From Devosia algicola (lineage in GTDB: Bacteria > Pseudomonadota > Alphaproteobacteria > Rhizobiales > Devosiaceae): a stretch of DNA of 64,000 nucleotides. Position 1 is the stretch's first letter. Each line of letters starts with the position of its first letter. The translations under genes were made by a program, and so were the position numbers. The notes beneath the pieces are model-generated. The model saw only the letters and a program-made list of their open reading frames with translations, had not been told where the DNA came from and made no database searches. Location: positions 1,674,001 through 1,738,000 of the forward strand of contig NZ_CP118246.1 of NCBI RefSeq assembly GCF_028816455.1, read 5' to 3'. This document shows positions 28,481 to 38,411 of this stretch, piece after piece.

Positions 28481-29532
28481 TCAACCATCGACCTGGTGCT
28501 CACACCGGTCGGTGTCGGTGACCGTCGCCAGATCCAGCACTTTTTGCAGATTGGTCGCATGGCGGAACGAGGGCTCCATCGTCTTGCCCGCTTTTACTGC
28601 CTCATAAAACCGCTGGTAATTGGTTGGCACCGGATCACACTCAACAGTGCTCCAGGTGCCGGTTTCCGCGTCTGCCCCAAGGCATGTTCGCAGCGAGCCT
28701 GCCATCATGACGGTGCTGCACCTCAACCGATCCCTTTTCGCCGTAGACGCGCAGGCGCAATTCATTCATGTGCCCCGTCGCCCAGCGCGTCGCATGCACC
28801 ACGCCCAGCGCGCCATTTTCCAACTGAACCGACATGGCAAAACTGTCGTTGGCGTCTAACTCATATTCGCCAATACGATTGTTTTCCGCTTTGTCAAAAG
28901 TCTGCAAACGGCAGAACACCCGGTCAATATCCGATCCCGCGCCATATACGGCAAAATCGAGAATATGCACTCCAATATCGCCCAGGACCCCGTTTGAACC
29001 GTGGCTTTTACTCAACCGCCACAGCCACTTGCTCTCGGTCCGCCAATCGCCCCAAGCCTTTGAGACCAGCCAACTCTGCAAGTAGCCTCGCCTCGACATG
29101 CTTTACCGCCCCGATTTCTCCGGCCTGCACGATCGAGCGCGCCTTTTGCAACTGGGCAACATTGCGATAGGTCAGATTGACCATGCCAACAAGACCAGCT
29201 TTTTCAACTGCCTCGGTCATTTCCATGGCCCTGTTATGGTCGGTCGCCAGCGGCTTTTCGCAAAACACATGTTTGCCCGCCGCGATCGCCGCCATCGTCG
29301 TCGGATAATGCACGCTGTCCGGGGTCACATTGGCAATGGCGTCAAACTCGCCCCACGCCAGGGCCGCATCGAGCGAGCCAAATCCGCGCTCGATATTATG
29401 GGCATTGCCAAACACCTCGACCCGTGCCGGATCGACATCGACGCCACCGACCAGCGTCACCCCCTCGATAGCGGAAAAATGTTTGGCGTGCTGGTTGGCC
29501 ATGCCACCAGTTCCCAAAATGAGCAGACGCAT
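28481..29532 (-). CDS. thuB: Gfo/Idh/MocA-family dehydrogenase ThuB (two frameshifts)
   Basis: ThuB works with ThuA in the oxidation (3-keto derivative formation) of trehalose and related disaccharides in rhizobia. The N-terminal Rossmann domain has RLLILGTGGMANQHAKHF, NVTPDSVHYPTTMAAIAAGKHVFCEKPLA and TYRNVAQLQKAR. The C-terminal domain has SWLVSKAWGDWRTESKWLWRL, SNGVLGDIGVHILDFAVYG and HATRWATGH. The three pieces join when one base is removed from AGCCT at 29084-29088 and one from AGCCT at 28696-28700, giving 349 residues. It is the last gene of the thu series. The assignment rests on family plus operon order. Confidence 0.85.
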
Positions 29533-29617
29533 AAGTGAAATCCTTGAACCGATAGAATGAAAAATCGAGCATTGCCGCGACCACGCGAATGCCCAATTCT
29601 AAAAAGTTGGCGCGGAC

Positions 29618-30401
29618 CTATTTGAAACCTTCTTCACCGGCGCTGTGCAGACCCTCACCGCGCGCGACAATCGGCTCTAGCGCCTTGTCGACGGGCACGT
29701 TGGGTGCCTCGGTGATATTGGGATATCTATTGGGATTATAGGCCCAGTTGACCGCGTTGCGCAGGACCTTTCCTATCATCTCATCATAGTAAGTGGGATA
29801 GGTTTCGTGGCCGGGTCGGAAGTAAAATACGTTGCCCGCACCGCGACGATAAGTCAGCCCCGAGCGAAAAATCTCGCCGCCCTGAAACCACGAGACGAAC
29901 ACGGTTTCCAGCGGCTCCGGCACCGAAAACGGCTCCCCATACATTTCCTCATTTTCCAGCTCGAAGTGGGCAGGCAGACCCTTGGCTATCGGATGTCCCG
30001 GATTGACAACCCACAGTCGCTCCCGTTCGCCCGCCTCGCGCCAGTTCAGTGCACAAGGAGACCCCATCAGGCGTTTGAATATCTTGGAAAAATGGGCCGA
30101 ATGCAAAACGATCAGCCCCATGCCTTCCCAAACCCGCTTGGCCACGCGCTCGACAACTTCGTCGGCAACGTCGCCGTGAGCCCGGTGCCCCCACCAAACC
30201 AAAACATCGGTTTCGGCGAGCCTTGGCTTCGGTCAATCCGTGCTCTGGCTCCTGCAGAGTTGCGGTACTCGCCGATATGTTGGCGTCGCTCCCCAACAAT
30301 TTTGCAATCTGGGTGTGCATCCCCTCGGGATAGGTGTCGTGCACCACTTTGTTCAAATGCTCGTGGACGTTCTCGCCCCAAACCAAAGTGCGAATAGCCA
30401 T
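29618..30401 (-). CDS. thuA: ThuA, trehalose utilisation protein (one frameshift at about 30221)
   Basis: The protein has the ThuA fold: [32 protein letters not shown] at the start, [49 protein letters not shown] and GRGAGN-like [21 protein letters not shown]. Removing one base from AGCCT (30219-30223) restores [16 protein letters not shown] and 260 residues. AGGAG lies upstream of the ATG at 30401. In Sinorhizobium meliloti thuA and thuB follow the transporter genes in the same order, which supports the name. Confidence 0.87.
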
Positions 30402-30556
30402 CAATAAACTCCTGCAATTCTGATGTTGGTGTCACCTGACCGGCATCGATGGATATCTCCGTCCCCGATTCAGCCAAGCGCCGAACCAACCCCGTCGGCT
30501 GATCCGGCTTGTAAATACTGATTGTGGCGGCCGGTCAAACTTACCGACCATGCGTT

Positions 30557-31561
30557 CTAGCGGATTGGCTTACCCTTATCGTCAAATCGATGGAGTTTGT
30601 CTTCCATCGGCGAAATATGGACAACGTCGCCGGTATGATAGCTGTTGGTGCCATCCAGCCGGACAACAACCGGCTCCTCCATGCCCATCTCAAGATAGAC
30701 ATAGGAGTCTGCGCCAAGATTCTCGGTGTGAATGACCTTGCCCTGCCACTTGCCGCCCTCTGGTACAATGTTCAGATGCTCGCCTCGAACACCTAAAGTG
30801 TGGGCGTTATAGGCCTTGGCCGCGTCGCCGCTGAGGAAATTCATTTTGGGCGAGCCGATAAACCCTGCGACAAACAGGGAATCGGGCGTCTCATAAAGCT
30901 CCATCGGCGTGCCCACCTGTTCGATGACCCCATCGCGCAAAACGCAGATCCGGTCCGCCAGCGTCATCGCCTCGACCTGATCATGGGTCACATAAATCAT
31001 CGTGACATTGTTCATGTCTTCATGCAGCTTGGCGATCTCGATCCGGGTCGCCACGCGCAGGGCCGCATCGAGATTGGACAGCGGCTCATCAAACAGAAAC
31101 ACCTTGGGATCGCGCACAATAGCCCGTCCAATAGCCACGCGCTGCCGTTGCCCACCAGACAATTGCTTGGGCAGGCGATCCAGATATTGCCCAATCTGCA
31201 ACAGGTCTGCCGCCTTGGTCACGCGCTCGCGGATTTGTTGCTTGCTGCCCTTTTCCAGCGTCAGCCCGAACGCCATATTGTCGTAAACAGTCATGTGCGG
31301 ATAAAGCGCATAAGACTGAAACACCATGGCAATGCCGCGCTTGGATGGTGTCAGCCCATTGACCACTTCGCCGTCAAACAGCAACTCCCCCGAGGTAATA
31401 TCCTCAAGCCCGGCCACTAACCGCAATAATGTTGACTTGCCACATCCCGACGGGCCCACAAACACCATGAACTCGCCCGACCTGATCTCGAGATCGACCC
31501 CTTTGATCACATTGACCGCGCCAAATGACTTGCGCACGTCCTTGAGTTGAATATTGGCCAT
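30557..31561 (-). CDS. thuK: ABC transporter ATPase of disaccharide importer (MalK/UgpC type)
   Basis: The 334-residue protein has Walker A GPSGCGKST, Q-loop FQSYALYPHMT, signature LSGGQRQRVAIGRA, Walker B VFLFDEPLSNLD, H-loop THDQVEAM and the C-terminal MalK-type regulatory domain (GVRGEHLNIVPEG, ENLGADSYVYLEM). Its start lies four bases after the thuG stop. It powers uptake of trehalose or related alpha-glucosides together with thuE, thuF and thuG. About 155 bases separate its end from thuA. Confidence 0.92.
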   Translation of the reverse strand: MANIQLKDVRKSFGAVNVIKGVDLEIRSGEFMVFVGPSGCGKSTLLRLVAGLEDITSGELLFDGEVVNGLTPSKRGIAMVFQSYALYPHMTVYDNMAFGLTLEKGSKQQIRERVTKAADLLQIGQYLDRLPKQLSGGQRQRVAIGRAIVRDPKVFLFDEPLSNLDAALRVATRIEIAKLHEDMNNVTMIYVTHDQVEAMTLADRICVLRDGVIEQVGTPMELYETPDSLFVAGFIGSPKMNFLSGDAAKAYNAHTLGVRGEHLNIVPEGGKWQGKVIHTENLGADSYVYLEMGMEEPVVVRLDGTNSYHTGDVVHISPMEDKLHRFDDKGKPIR

Positions 31562-31564
31562 TGC

Positions 31565-32395
31565 CTACCCCTTAACCCCGCCGGCGGTCAGGCCGGACAC
31601 AATTTTACGCTGGAAGACGAGCACCAGCACGACAAGCGGTACCGTCACGATAACCGAGGCCGCCATGATTATGCCCCAAGGTATTTCATACTGCGAGCCA
31701 CCCGACAAAAGCGCGATGGCCACCGGCACTGTGCGTGTCAAATTTGACGATGTGAAAGTGAGCGCAAACAGGAACTCGTTCCAGGCGCCAATAAACGCCA
31801 GCAATCCCGTGGTCACCAGTGCGGGCCACATCAATGGCAGGAATACGCGAGTGATGATCACCCAGGGCGTGGCCCCATCCACAATCGCTGCTTCCTCGAT
31901 CTCAATGGGCAATTCGCGCATGAACGTGGTCAATACCCAAACGGTGAACGGCAACGTAAAGATCGTGTAGGAGAAAATCAGCGCCCAGGGCGTATTGTAG
32001 ATGCCCAGCGCCCGGATAACCTCAAACAGCCCCGCCAACACGGCAATCTGGGGAAACATCGAAACGCCGAGAATTGTCATCAACAACAGCGAGCGCCCCC
32101 GAAATCGAACCCGACTCAGCGCAAACGCCGCCGTAACCGCCAGGAACAGCGCCAGCAGTACAGTGGTTGTCGCAACAAACACCGAATTCAGCAGATTGCG
32201 CGGAAACGCGCCCTGACTGAAAACCGAAATATAGTTGTCCCAGGAAAACGAGGTTGGCCAGTAATCCACCTGAAACAGCGCCGTGCCGGATTTGAAACTC
32301 GTCAGAATGGCGTAGTAGAATGGAAACACCGAGATAACGACGATCACCAGCACCAGCGCATAAAAGGCTGTTGTCTTGGTATAGCTCCAGAGCAT
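31565..32395 (-). CDS. thuG: ABC sugar permease (MalG type)
   Basis: This 276-residue inner-membrane permease has six hydrophobic segments (FYALVLVIVVISVFPFYYAIL through ASVIVTVPLVVLVLVFQ) and the EAA loop EIEEAAIVDGATPWVIITRVFLP, which contacts the ATPase. It begins one base after the thuF stop, so translation is coupled. The WNEFLFAL segment is typical of MalG-like subunits. Confidence 0.92.
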   Translation of the reverse strand: MLWSYTKTTAFYALVLVIVVISVFPFYYAILTSFKSGTALFQVDYWPTSFSWDNYISVFSQGAFPRNLLNSVFVATTTVLLALFLAVTAAFALSRVRFRGRSLLLMTILGVSMFPQIAVLAGLFEVIRALGIYNTPWALIFSYTIFTLPFTVWVLTTFMRELPIEIEEAAIVDGATPWVIITRVFLPLMWPALVTTGLLAFIGAWNEFLFALTFTSSNLTRTVPVAIALLSGGSQYEIPWGIIMAASVIVTVPLVVLVLVFQRKIVSGLTAGGVKG

Positions 32396-33376
32396 CTATC
32401 GATCCCCCCCGTCGAAGCGCACCCGACCCAGCCATATATAAAGCGCCGTCATCACCGCAATGATTAGGAACAATAGTGTCGATTGCGCCGACCCATAGGC
32501 GAACTTGTCAAAATCAAACAGGTTTTCGCGCGCAACCACTGACATGGTCTTGGTCGCCGAACTGTTGGGCGTCAGCACATAGATCAGATCGAAAATGCGC
32601 ATCGCGTCGAGCAGGCGGAATATGATCGCCACCATCAGCGCCGGGCGAACCAGCGGCAGGGTAATGCGAAAAAACTGTTTGACCGGGTGAACCCCGTCAA
32701 TTTCCGCCGCTTCATAAATATCCTTGGGGATCATCTGCAATCCGGCAAGCACCAGCAGGGCCATGAATGGCGTGGTCTTCCAGACATCCACGATCAGCAC
32801 CGCCGTCATGGCTGTATCGGGTTGGGCCGTCCATGCCACCTTCTCACTCAACAACCCAAGCCGCAGCCCCAGATCATTGAGAATACCGAATTGGTCATTG
32901 AGCATCCAGGCCCACATTTTGGCCGAGACAATGGTGGGGATCGCCCATGGAATAAGAATTGCGGCGCGCACGATGCTGCGCCCCTTGAATTCGGCATTGA
33001 GCACCAGCGCCACGATCATCCCCAGCACAGCCTCGAAAAACACCGAAACCACGGCAAATCGCAGCGTATTCCAGACCGCATTCCACCAAACCGGGTCTAC
33101 CAACAGCCCCGAATAGATGGTACGACCGCTTTTGAGCGTGGTCCACGATATGTAATTTTTGAATCCGACGAACTTGGCGTTGTAGAGATCGGTCAACGAC
33201 GCGTCGGTGAAGGAAAAATAGATCGAGCGCAGTAGCGGCCATCCGGCAACGATAGCCAGCGCAACCAGCATTGGAATGAGAAACCACCGTGCCGCAGCGA
33301 CCCGTTGCGACAGGAGTTCTGATTTTATCGGCTTGGCCAGCACCACGGCCGGCGGCACGATTGTTTCGCTCGACAT
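32396..33376 (-). CDS. thuF: ABC sugar permease (MalF type)
   Basis: The 326-residue permease has the MalF-type layout, with an N-terminal cytoplasmic stretch, a first segment WFLIPMLVALAIVAGWPLL, a periplasmic loop and the EAA loop DIYEAAEIDGVHPVKQFFRITLP. AGAGG lies upstream of the chosen ATG; the frame begins 22 codons earlier without support. It pairs with thuG. Confidence 0.92.
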   Translation of the reverse strand: MSSETIVPPAVVLAKPIKSELLSQRVAAARWFLIPMLVALAIVAGWPLLRSIYFSFTDASLTDLYNAKFVGFKNYISWTTLKSGRTIYSGLLVDPVWWNAVWNTLRFAVVSVFFEAVLGMIVALVLNAEFKGRSIVRAAILIPWAIPTIVSAKMWAWMLNDQFGILNDLGLRLGLLSEKVAWTAQPDTAMTAVLIVDVWKTTPFMALLVLAGLQMIPKDIYEAAEIDGVHPVKQFFRITLPLVRPALMVAIIFRLLDAMRIFDLIYVLTPNSSATKTMSVVARENLFDFDKFAYGSAQSTLLFLIIAVMTALYIWLGRVRFDGGDR

Positions 33377-33459
33377 ATTGATCCTCTGCGACAAAGGTTC
33401 AGGGATGGCTGCGGGGCCGGATAGCCCGGTCCCCGCAGCCATTTGGCTGGGTGGAGGTC

Positions 33460-34725
33460 TTACCAGCCGTCACCTTTGAGGTCGGTCAACTTGGCTTCGA
33501 GCACTTCAAGATTGTCCGCAGCCGAGCCATTGCCCGACAGCGTGTCATGCACGGCGCTCCAGAACAGCGACGACACCTCGTTGTACTTCACCTTGGTTGG
33601 CGCCGATGGACGTGGCACAGCCTGCAGGAATACATCCTTCCACCGTGGAATGATGGGCTGAGCCTTGGCAATATCAGGATCGTCATAGAGCGAAACGATA
33701 GTTGGCAGGTTCGACTGATCAATGGCGCGTTCCTTCTGGACCTCCTTGGAGGACAGGAACAATGCCAGCTTGATCGCTTCATCTGGCGATTTCGTATATT
33801 TCGAAACCGCGACATTCCAACCGCCGAGTGTAGCGGCCGAACTGTTGCCATCACCAGCACCAGCGGGTAGTGGCACCACGTCGAATTTGTCCTTCACCGC
33901 CGAGTCCGCGCTATTGCCCAACTGATAGGCATAGGGCCAGTTACGCATGAACACGGCATTGCCCAGTTGCCACACGCCGCGGCTTTCCTCTTCCTGATAG
34001 GCCAGCACGCCCTCGGGCGCGATCGAGCCTACCCAGCTTGCCGCCCGGTCAATCGCCGCGGCAGCCTTTGGATTATTGATCGAAATCGTCCCGTCAGCTT
34101 CCACGATCTGGCCACCACCCGAGGATTTAACCCACTCGAGCGCGTCGCAGGTCAACCCTTCATAGGCGTTACCCTGGAACACGAAGCCATACATGTCCTT
34201 GTTGCCGTCAGCCCGCTCACCATCCATGATTTCCTTTGCTGTGGTGGCCATTTCTTCCCAGGTCTTGGGCGGGGTCTTGTTGTACTTTTTCAGCAAGTCA
34301 GTGCGGTAGTAGAGGGCCGGCGCATCGGTGAAGGCTGGAAGCGCCACCAGCTTGCCGTCCACGGTCTGACTTTCAATGATTGACGGGAAGTGATCCTTGA
34401 TCACATCCTTGGCGGCATCGGTCAGGTCGAGAAACTGGTCCGCCAACTGCGGCGCCCAGATCACATCCGTCTGGTACACATCGATGTCGCTGTTGCCAGC
34501 GGCGAGCCACAAGCGATACTGACCGAACTGATCAGAGGTCGACGATGGCATTGGCACGATGGTCACGGTGTTGCCGGTTTCAGCCTCAAAGCGATCAAGC
34601 TGGGTGCGCAGGAATGCCAGCCCATTGCCCGTATCGCCCGAAACCATCGAAAGACTGGCCGCCTGGGCGACGCCGCCCAAGGCAACCGTGGCCATCAATC
34701 CGGCTAGTAACAATTTGAATTTCAT
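33460..34725 (-). CDS. thuE: ABC sugar substrate-binding protein
   Basis: The 421-residue periplasmic protein has a signal peptide (MKFKLLLAGLMATVALGGVAQA) and the family 1 solute-binding fold (ASLSMVSGDTGNGLAFLRTQ, RLWLAAGNSDIDVYQTDVIW, LPAFTDAPALYYRTDLLKKY, YGFVFQGNAYEGLTCDALEW, AATLGGWNVAVSKYTKSPDEA). GGGAGGAA precedes the start. It is the first gene of the thu operon; a palindromic LacI-type operator lies 128 bases upstream. Trehalose, maltose or sucrose are the usual ligands of this group. Confidence 0.92.
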   Translation of the reverse strand: MKFKLLLAGLMATVALGGVAQAASLSMVSGDTGNGLAFLRTQLDRFEAETGNTVTIVPMPSSTSDQFGQYRLWLAAGNSDIDVYQTDVIWAPQLADQFLDLTDAAKDVIKDHFPSIIESQTVDGKLVALPAFTDAPALYYRTDLLKKYNKTPPKTWEEMATTAKEIMDGERADGNKDMYGFVFQGNAYEGLTCDALEWVKSSGGGQIVEADGTISINNPKAAAAIDRAASWVGSIAPEGVLAYQEEESRGVWQLGNAVFMRNWPYAYQLGNSADSAVKDKFDVVPLPAGAGDGNSSAATLGGWNVAVSKYTKSPDEAIKLALFLSSKEVQKERAIDQSNLPTIVSLYDDPDIAKAQPIIPRWKDVFLQAVPRPSAPTKVKYNEVSSLFWSAVHDTLSGNGSAADNLEVLEAKLTDLKGDGW

Positions 34726-34852
34726 GAAAATTCCTCCCGAATACAAAATGCCGGAAGACACACATGATCGATCGGACATGCAACGCACTTCCTCCAGATC
34801 TGTGCTCCCTTCCGAAAGCCCCCGGCTGATCTGGCACTCGCCAGTCACCTTC

Positions 34853-34864
34853 CAAAGCGCTTTG
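34853..34864. promoter_or_regulatory. LacI-family operator upstream of thuE
   Basis: CAAAGCGCTTTG is a perfect twelve-base palindrome with the central CG pair typical of LacI/GalR operators. It lies between the divergent thuE and thuR genes, nearer to thuE. Confidence 0.8.
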
Positions 34865-35067
34865 AACCAAAAACAACCAGACGACGGATTTTCTGTCAAG
34901 CATGCATTTCCGATTTTCGTCAGGCCTTTCACCAAAAGTCGCGTAACATCTATATATATCAATTAGTTATATAATCGCGCCGCCGCGATACTGCCCGGGG
35001 ACGTCAAAATCGTTGATGAACGCACCTCAAAAATTGGCAATCCATTTTCCGGGTTGCGAAATAATTT

Positions 35068-35079
35068 GAAATCGCTTTG
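35068..35079. promoter_or_regulatory. second, imperfect LacI-type operator near thuR
   Basis: GAAATCGCTTTG matches ten of twelve bases of the palindrome at 34853-34864. It lies 110 bases before the thuR start and could allow autoregulation or DNA looping across about 215 bases. Confidence 0.5.
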
Positions 35080-35188
35080 AATAACCACGGAGGAGAATGC
35101 CAGGCCCCTATCTTGATGGCGACCTGCGCGCCCTATCGCCACAGCGTTTGCCAAAGTTCGACCGGCACATTGCAGGGCCAATACAAAG

Positions 35189-36230
35189 ATGAGACTAAAA
35201 GACCTCGCCGAACATCTGGGCTTGTCTCAGACCACCGTCAGCCGTGCCCTGAATGGCTATCCCGAGGTCAATGAGGCGACGCGTCGGCGCGTCACCGAAA
35301 CCGCTGACCGCTTGGGGTATCGCCCCAACGCCAATGCTTTGGGCCTCGCCACCGGACGCGCCAGCACCATCGGCCTTGTCCTGCACGGGTCGACCGAATT
35401 CGGACCGCATATGACCGAATTTCTCGCCGGCATGGGCACCGGCCTCGCCCATAAGGAAATGGATATTCTGGTCTCCACCGTGGGTAGCCACGACGAAGAG
35501 GTGGCCACCTATCGCCGCCTCGCCGCCAGCCAATCGGTCAACGCTGTGTTGCTGCATTCTCCTACCCTGCACGATGACCGCGCCAGGCTCCTGAGCAAAC
35601 TGCGCCTGCCCTATATCCTGCATGGTCGCACCGAAATTGACGAACCCCATGCCTGGTTCGACATTGACAATCAGGGCGCCATGGAACGCGCCGCCTCCCA
35701 TCTGATTGATCTGGGCCATCGCCGGATTACCCTTCTCAATGGCTTCAAGGGCCGCACGTTCGCTGAGCATCGCGAAACCGGCTACCGGACGGCAATGATG
35801 GAACGCGGCCTCGCCATTGATCCCGACCTGATCGCCAATTCCAGCTTTACCGACGAGGCAGCCTTCCGCATTACCCAGTCAATGCTGGAATTGCCACAAC
35901 CACCGACAGCGTTTCTCGCTGGCTCCATGATGACGGCGCTTGGCGTATTCCGGGCCTTGCGCATCGCCGGTCTTACGCTGGGTCAGGATGTTTCAATGAT
36001 CGCTCACGACGATGTCTTTCCCTATCTCAACGCCGACAACATGGTGCCATCCATGTCCACCACCCGCTCATCAATGCGGGCGGCGGGGGTCCGAATTGCC
36101 GAACTGTTCCAGCAATTGCTGACGGGCAAACCAGTTGACTCCATTCACGAGTCTCTGGCCCGTCGATCTGGTCCTGCGGCAGTCCTCTGGCCCCGCCCCC
36201 ACTCATATTCAGGCCAAGACCGCCAGATGA
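35189..36230 (+). CDS. thuR: LacI-family repressor of the thu operon (one frameshift at about 36152)
   Basis: The helix-turn-helix is MRLKDLAEHLGLSQTTVSRALNGYPEVNEATRRRV, followed by the hinge LGYRPNANALGLATGRA and the periplasmic-binding-like sensor domain (HGRTEIDEPHAWFDIDN, HLIDLGHRRITLLNG). Near the end the frame breaks at AGTCT (36150-36154). Without the extra T the protein finishes HELWPVDLVLRQSSGPAPTH and stops at 36230, the normal LacI terminus (LVLRQSS), with 346 residues. It is divergent from thuE and probably represses it until a disaccharide binds. The last 22 bases overlap the convergent DUF1513 gene. Confidence 0.9.
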
Positions 36231-37300
36231 TTGTCGAAACCAAAGTCAAATGTCTGATCGGCGACCTTGGAGCCTGCAAGGCCGAGCAATTCGCCATTGC
36301 CACTTGAGGCAACAAACCCTGTACCCTGCGGCGCCAGTCCGCAGCCATTCCGTATTGACTTGATCACCGCCGGTTTGCGGCTCGCCGCGTCAATTGTTAC
36401 CGCCAGATTGCCCACTGGCGAAGAAATTCCGATCATCCCGCCATCAGTCGATACGGCGACTGAACCGATGTAATTGCGCAGGTCGGACAGCAAATCACCG
36501 GGCAATTCGACGAGCTCAATCACGCCGTCCAGCGTCGCATAGCCGATCAATTGCGGCTGATCGGTCTGATCGCCCTTGTACTGGCATCCAAACCAGACAC
36601 GCTGGCGTCCATCGATGGCCATGTGCCGGATCGACAGTTGGCGCAGCCCTGCATCCAGCCGCACTTGCCCAATCAAGCTGCCGCTCTCGGTGTCCACAAA
36701 CACTATTGATGGGTCCATGCTCTCGAGATTAAGCTCGGCGCGCCCATAGTCGGGATGGGTTTCAATACCGCCATTGGCAATAACCAGCGTCTTGCCATCG
36801 CCCATCAGCAAGAGTTCATGCGGCCCGGTGCCATAAGTCGGAAATTCGCCAATACGACGATAATTACTGGTGCCGTCATAGACCCCGATAACCCCCTTCG
36901 CGGCCTCGAAGTCGCTCTCGGTCGCATAGAGCAATCGCCCATCTGGCGAGAATACGCCATGGCCATAAAAATGCCGCCCTGCCGCACTGGTCAACGTCAG
37001 CGGCGCTGCATTGCCGGCGGGATCGAACACCACCGCAAATGTGCCCGGCTGACGCGCAAACACAACGCCTCGCCCACCGTCCGGCGCAAAAACAATGTCA
37101 TGCCCGCGGTCCGGCAGCACCAACTTGCTGACCACCTCACCACGCTCGCTTACCAGCGCCGCGCCATAATGACCCGTGCCGGTACGGATGGCGGAGGCCA
37201 CGACCATATCGGCGCGCTCCAGTGCCTCTGTCTGCGCTGGCAGCAGGCTGGCGACAAAACCTACACCCGCTGCCCGCAGAAACGCCCGGCGTTGCCACAT
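36209..37300 (-). CDS. DUF1513 secreted beta-propeller protein of iron operon
   Basis: The 363-residue protein has a Tat-like leader (MWQRRAFLRAAGVGFVASLLP) and the DUF1513 pattern (HYGAALVSERGEVVSKLVLPDRGHDIVF, HGVFSPDGRLLYATESDF, YGTGPHELLLMGDGKTLVIANGGIETHPDYGR). I start it at the ATG with GGAGATTGAT upstream, two bases after the imelysin stop. DUF1513 genes regularly follow imelysin and di-heme genes in alphaproteobacterial iron-regulated operons. The biochemical role is unknown. Confidence 0.88.
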   Translation of the reverse strand: MWQRRAFLRAAGVGFVASLLPAQTEALERADMVVASAIRTGTGHYGAALVSERGEVVSKLVLPDRGHDIVFAPDGGRGVVFARQPGTFAVVFDPAGNAAPLTLTSAAGRHFYGHGVFSPDGRLLYATESDFEAAKGVIGVYDGTSNYRRIGEFPTYGTGPHELLLMGDGKTLVIANGGIETHPDYGRAELNLESMDPSIVFVDTESGSLIGQVRLDAGLRQLSIRHMAIDGRQRVWFGCQYKGDQTDQPQLIGYATLDGVIELVELPGDLLSDLRNYIGSVAVSTDGGMIGISSPVGNLAVTIDAASRKPAVIKSIRNGCGLAPQGTGFVASSGNGELLGLAGSKVADQTFDFGFDNHLAVLA

Positions 37301-37301
37301 A

Positions 37302-38411
37302 TCAATCTCCATCCAGGGCGGAAAAGCCCACCGACAGCGACAGGGCGGCTGACAATTGTTCTCCAAACAATGTCTGTAGCGATTGCGTGACAATCACCAG
37401 ATAGTTGAGCGCCGACAATTGCTTGGGCGTGGTCGCCGCCTCATCGATGGGTGACGTGACCAGATCGGTGGCACGAAAAGCATTGGAAAATTCGAACTCG
37501 GTCGAGGCTTTCAGTCCCATGTCGGTCGGCCCCACCGCATCGGCAATCTGGGATTGGTCAAACAACTTCTGCAAACCCTCGATATTGGCCTGCACCGCCG
37601 CCATCGTCAGGCCGGAACGCCAGAACGGGGCAAGTTTGGGTTTGGCCGAGCCCTCTCGGCCGATGAATGGCAGCAGACGGGTGTCCCGGATAGCTTCCAT
37701 GCCATGGGACATGATGCCGACAAGTTCTTCCAGTGCCTCGATCTCGGTGCGATAATCAGCATAATCTTCGCGCGGCGCCATAAGATGGGAGGCTATCCCG
37801 TCCGGTGCCATCCAGTCAGCGACCAGATCGGCGCCGATCCCTGCCATGTTTTTGGCAATCGCCAGTCCGAACTGACAACGGAAACTGCCATCATTATCAT
37901 TCAGCGCATCGCTGCCGGTTCCGTAGAGTGCATATTCCAGGGCGCCCAGCCCCTGCACGGCGACGCTTTTGCTGGCCAGACCCTCGGGCGTCGTTGCTGC
38001 GGCGTCATGCTCGGCCAGAAGCTGCTGGACCTGCCGCAACCCAATGCCCTTGCGGTCTGGCCAGAAAAAGATACGTTCGGCGCGATTGTCCTGCCCTAGC
38101 GGCCCGATCTTGAAAAACTCGACGCGCGAATAGGCGTCCACCACATCGGCAAACGCCAGCTTGGCACCATCCAGATTAGGTGTGCTGGGCGCCGCGCACA
38201 AGCCATCGACCGCAACCGTCAACGCATCCGCCTTGTCCTTGAAGTTCTGGAATGCCGGGCGGATCACCTGATCGACGGCACGCTCCAGCACACTCGAACG
38301 TGTCACCAGCGGATATTTTGCCGCCTCCGCATTAGGGGGCAGCAATTTTCCTTCCTGCGCCATTACCGGCGCTGCCATTGCCAACAATATCAGAGCCAGA
38401 ATTAAGCGCAT
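37302..38411 (-). CDS. imelysin-family periplasmic protein (second copy)
   Basis: The 369-residue protein has a signal peptide (MRLILALILLAMAAPVMA) and the imelysin fold, including VQGLGALEYALYG at the position of the GxHxxE motif. In this copy the histidine is replaced (GLGALE), which differs from the upstream imelysin at 40079-41338. Imelysins are iron-regulated proteins related to EfeO. The gene overlaps the di-heme gene stop by one base and leads into DUF1513, so all three are co-transcribed. Confidence 0.88.
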   Translation of the reverse strand: MRLILALILLAMAAPVMAQEGKLLPPNAEAAKYPLVTRSSVLERAVDQVIRPAFQNFKDKADALTVAVDGLCAAPSTPNLDGAKLAFADVVDAYSRVEFFKIGPLGQDNRAERIFFWPDRKGIGLRQVQQLLAEHDAAATTPEGLASKSVAVQGLGALEYALYGTGSDALNDNDGSFRCQFGLAIAKNMAGIGADLVADWMAPDGIASHLMAPREDYADYRTEIEALEELVGIMSHGMEAIRDTRLLPFIGREGSAKPKLAPFWRSGLTMAAVQANIEGLQKLFDQSQIADAVGPTDMGLKASTEFEFSNAFRATDLVTSPIDEAATTPKQLSALNYLVIVTQSLQTLFGEQLSAALSLSVGFSALDGD

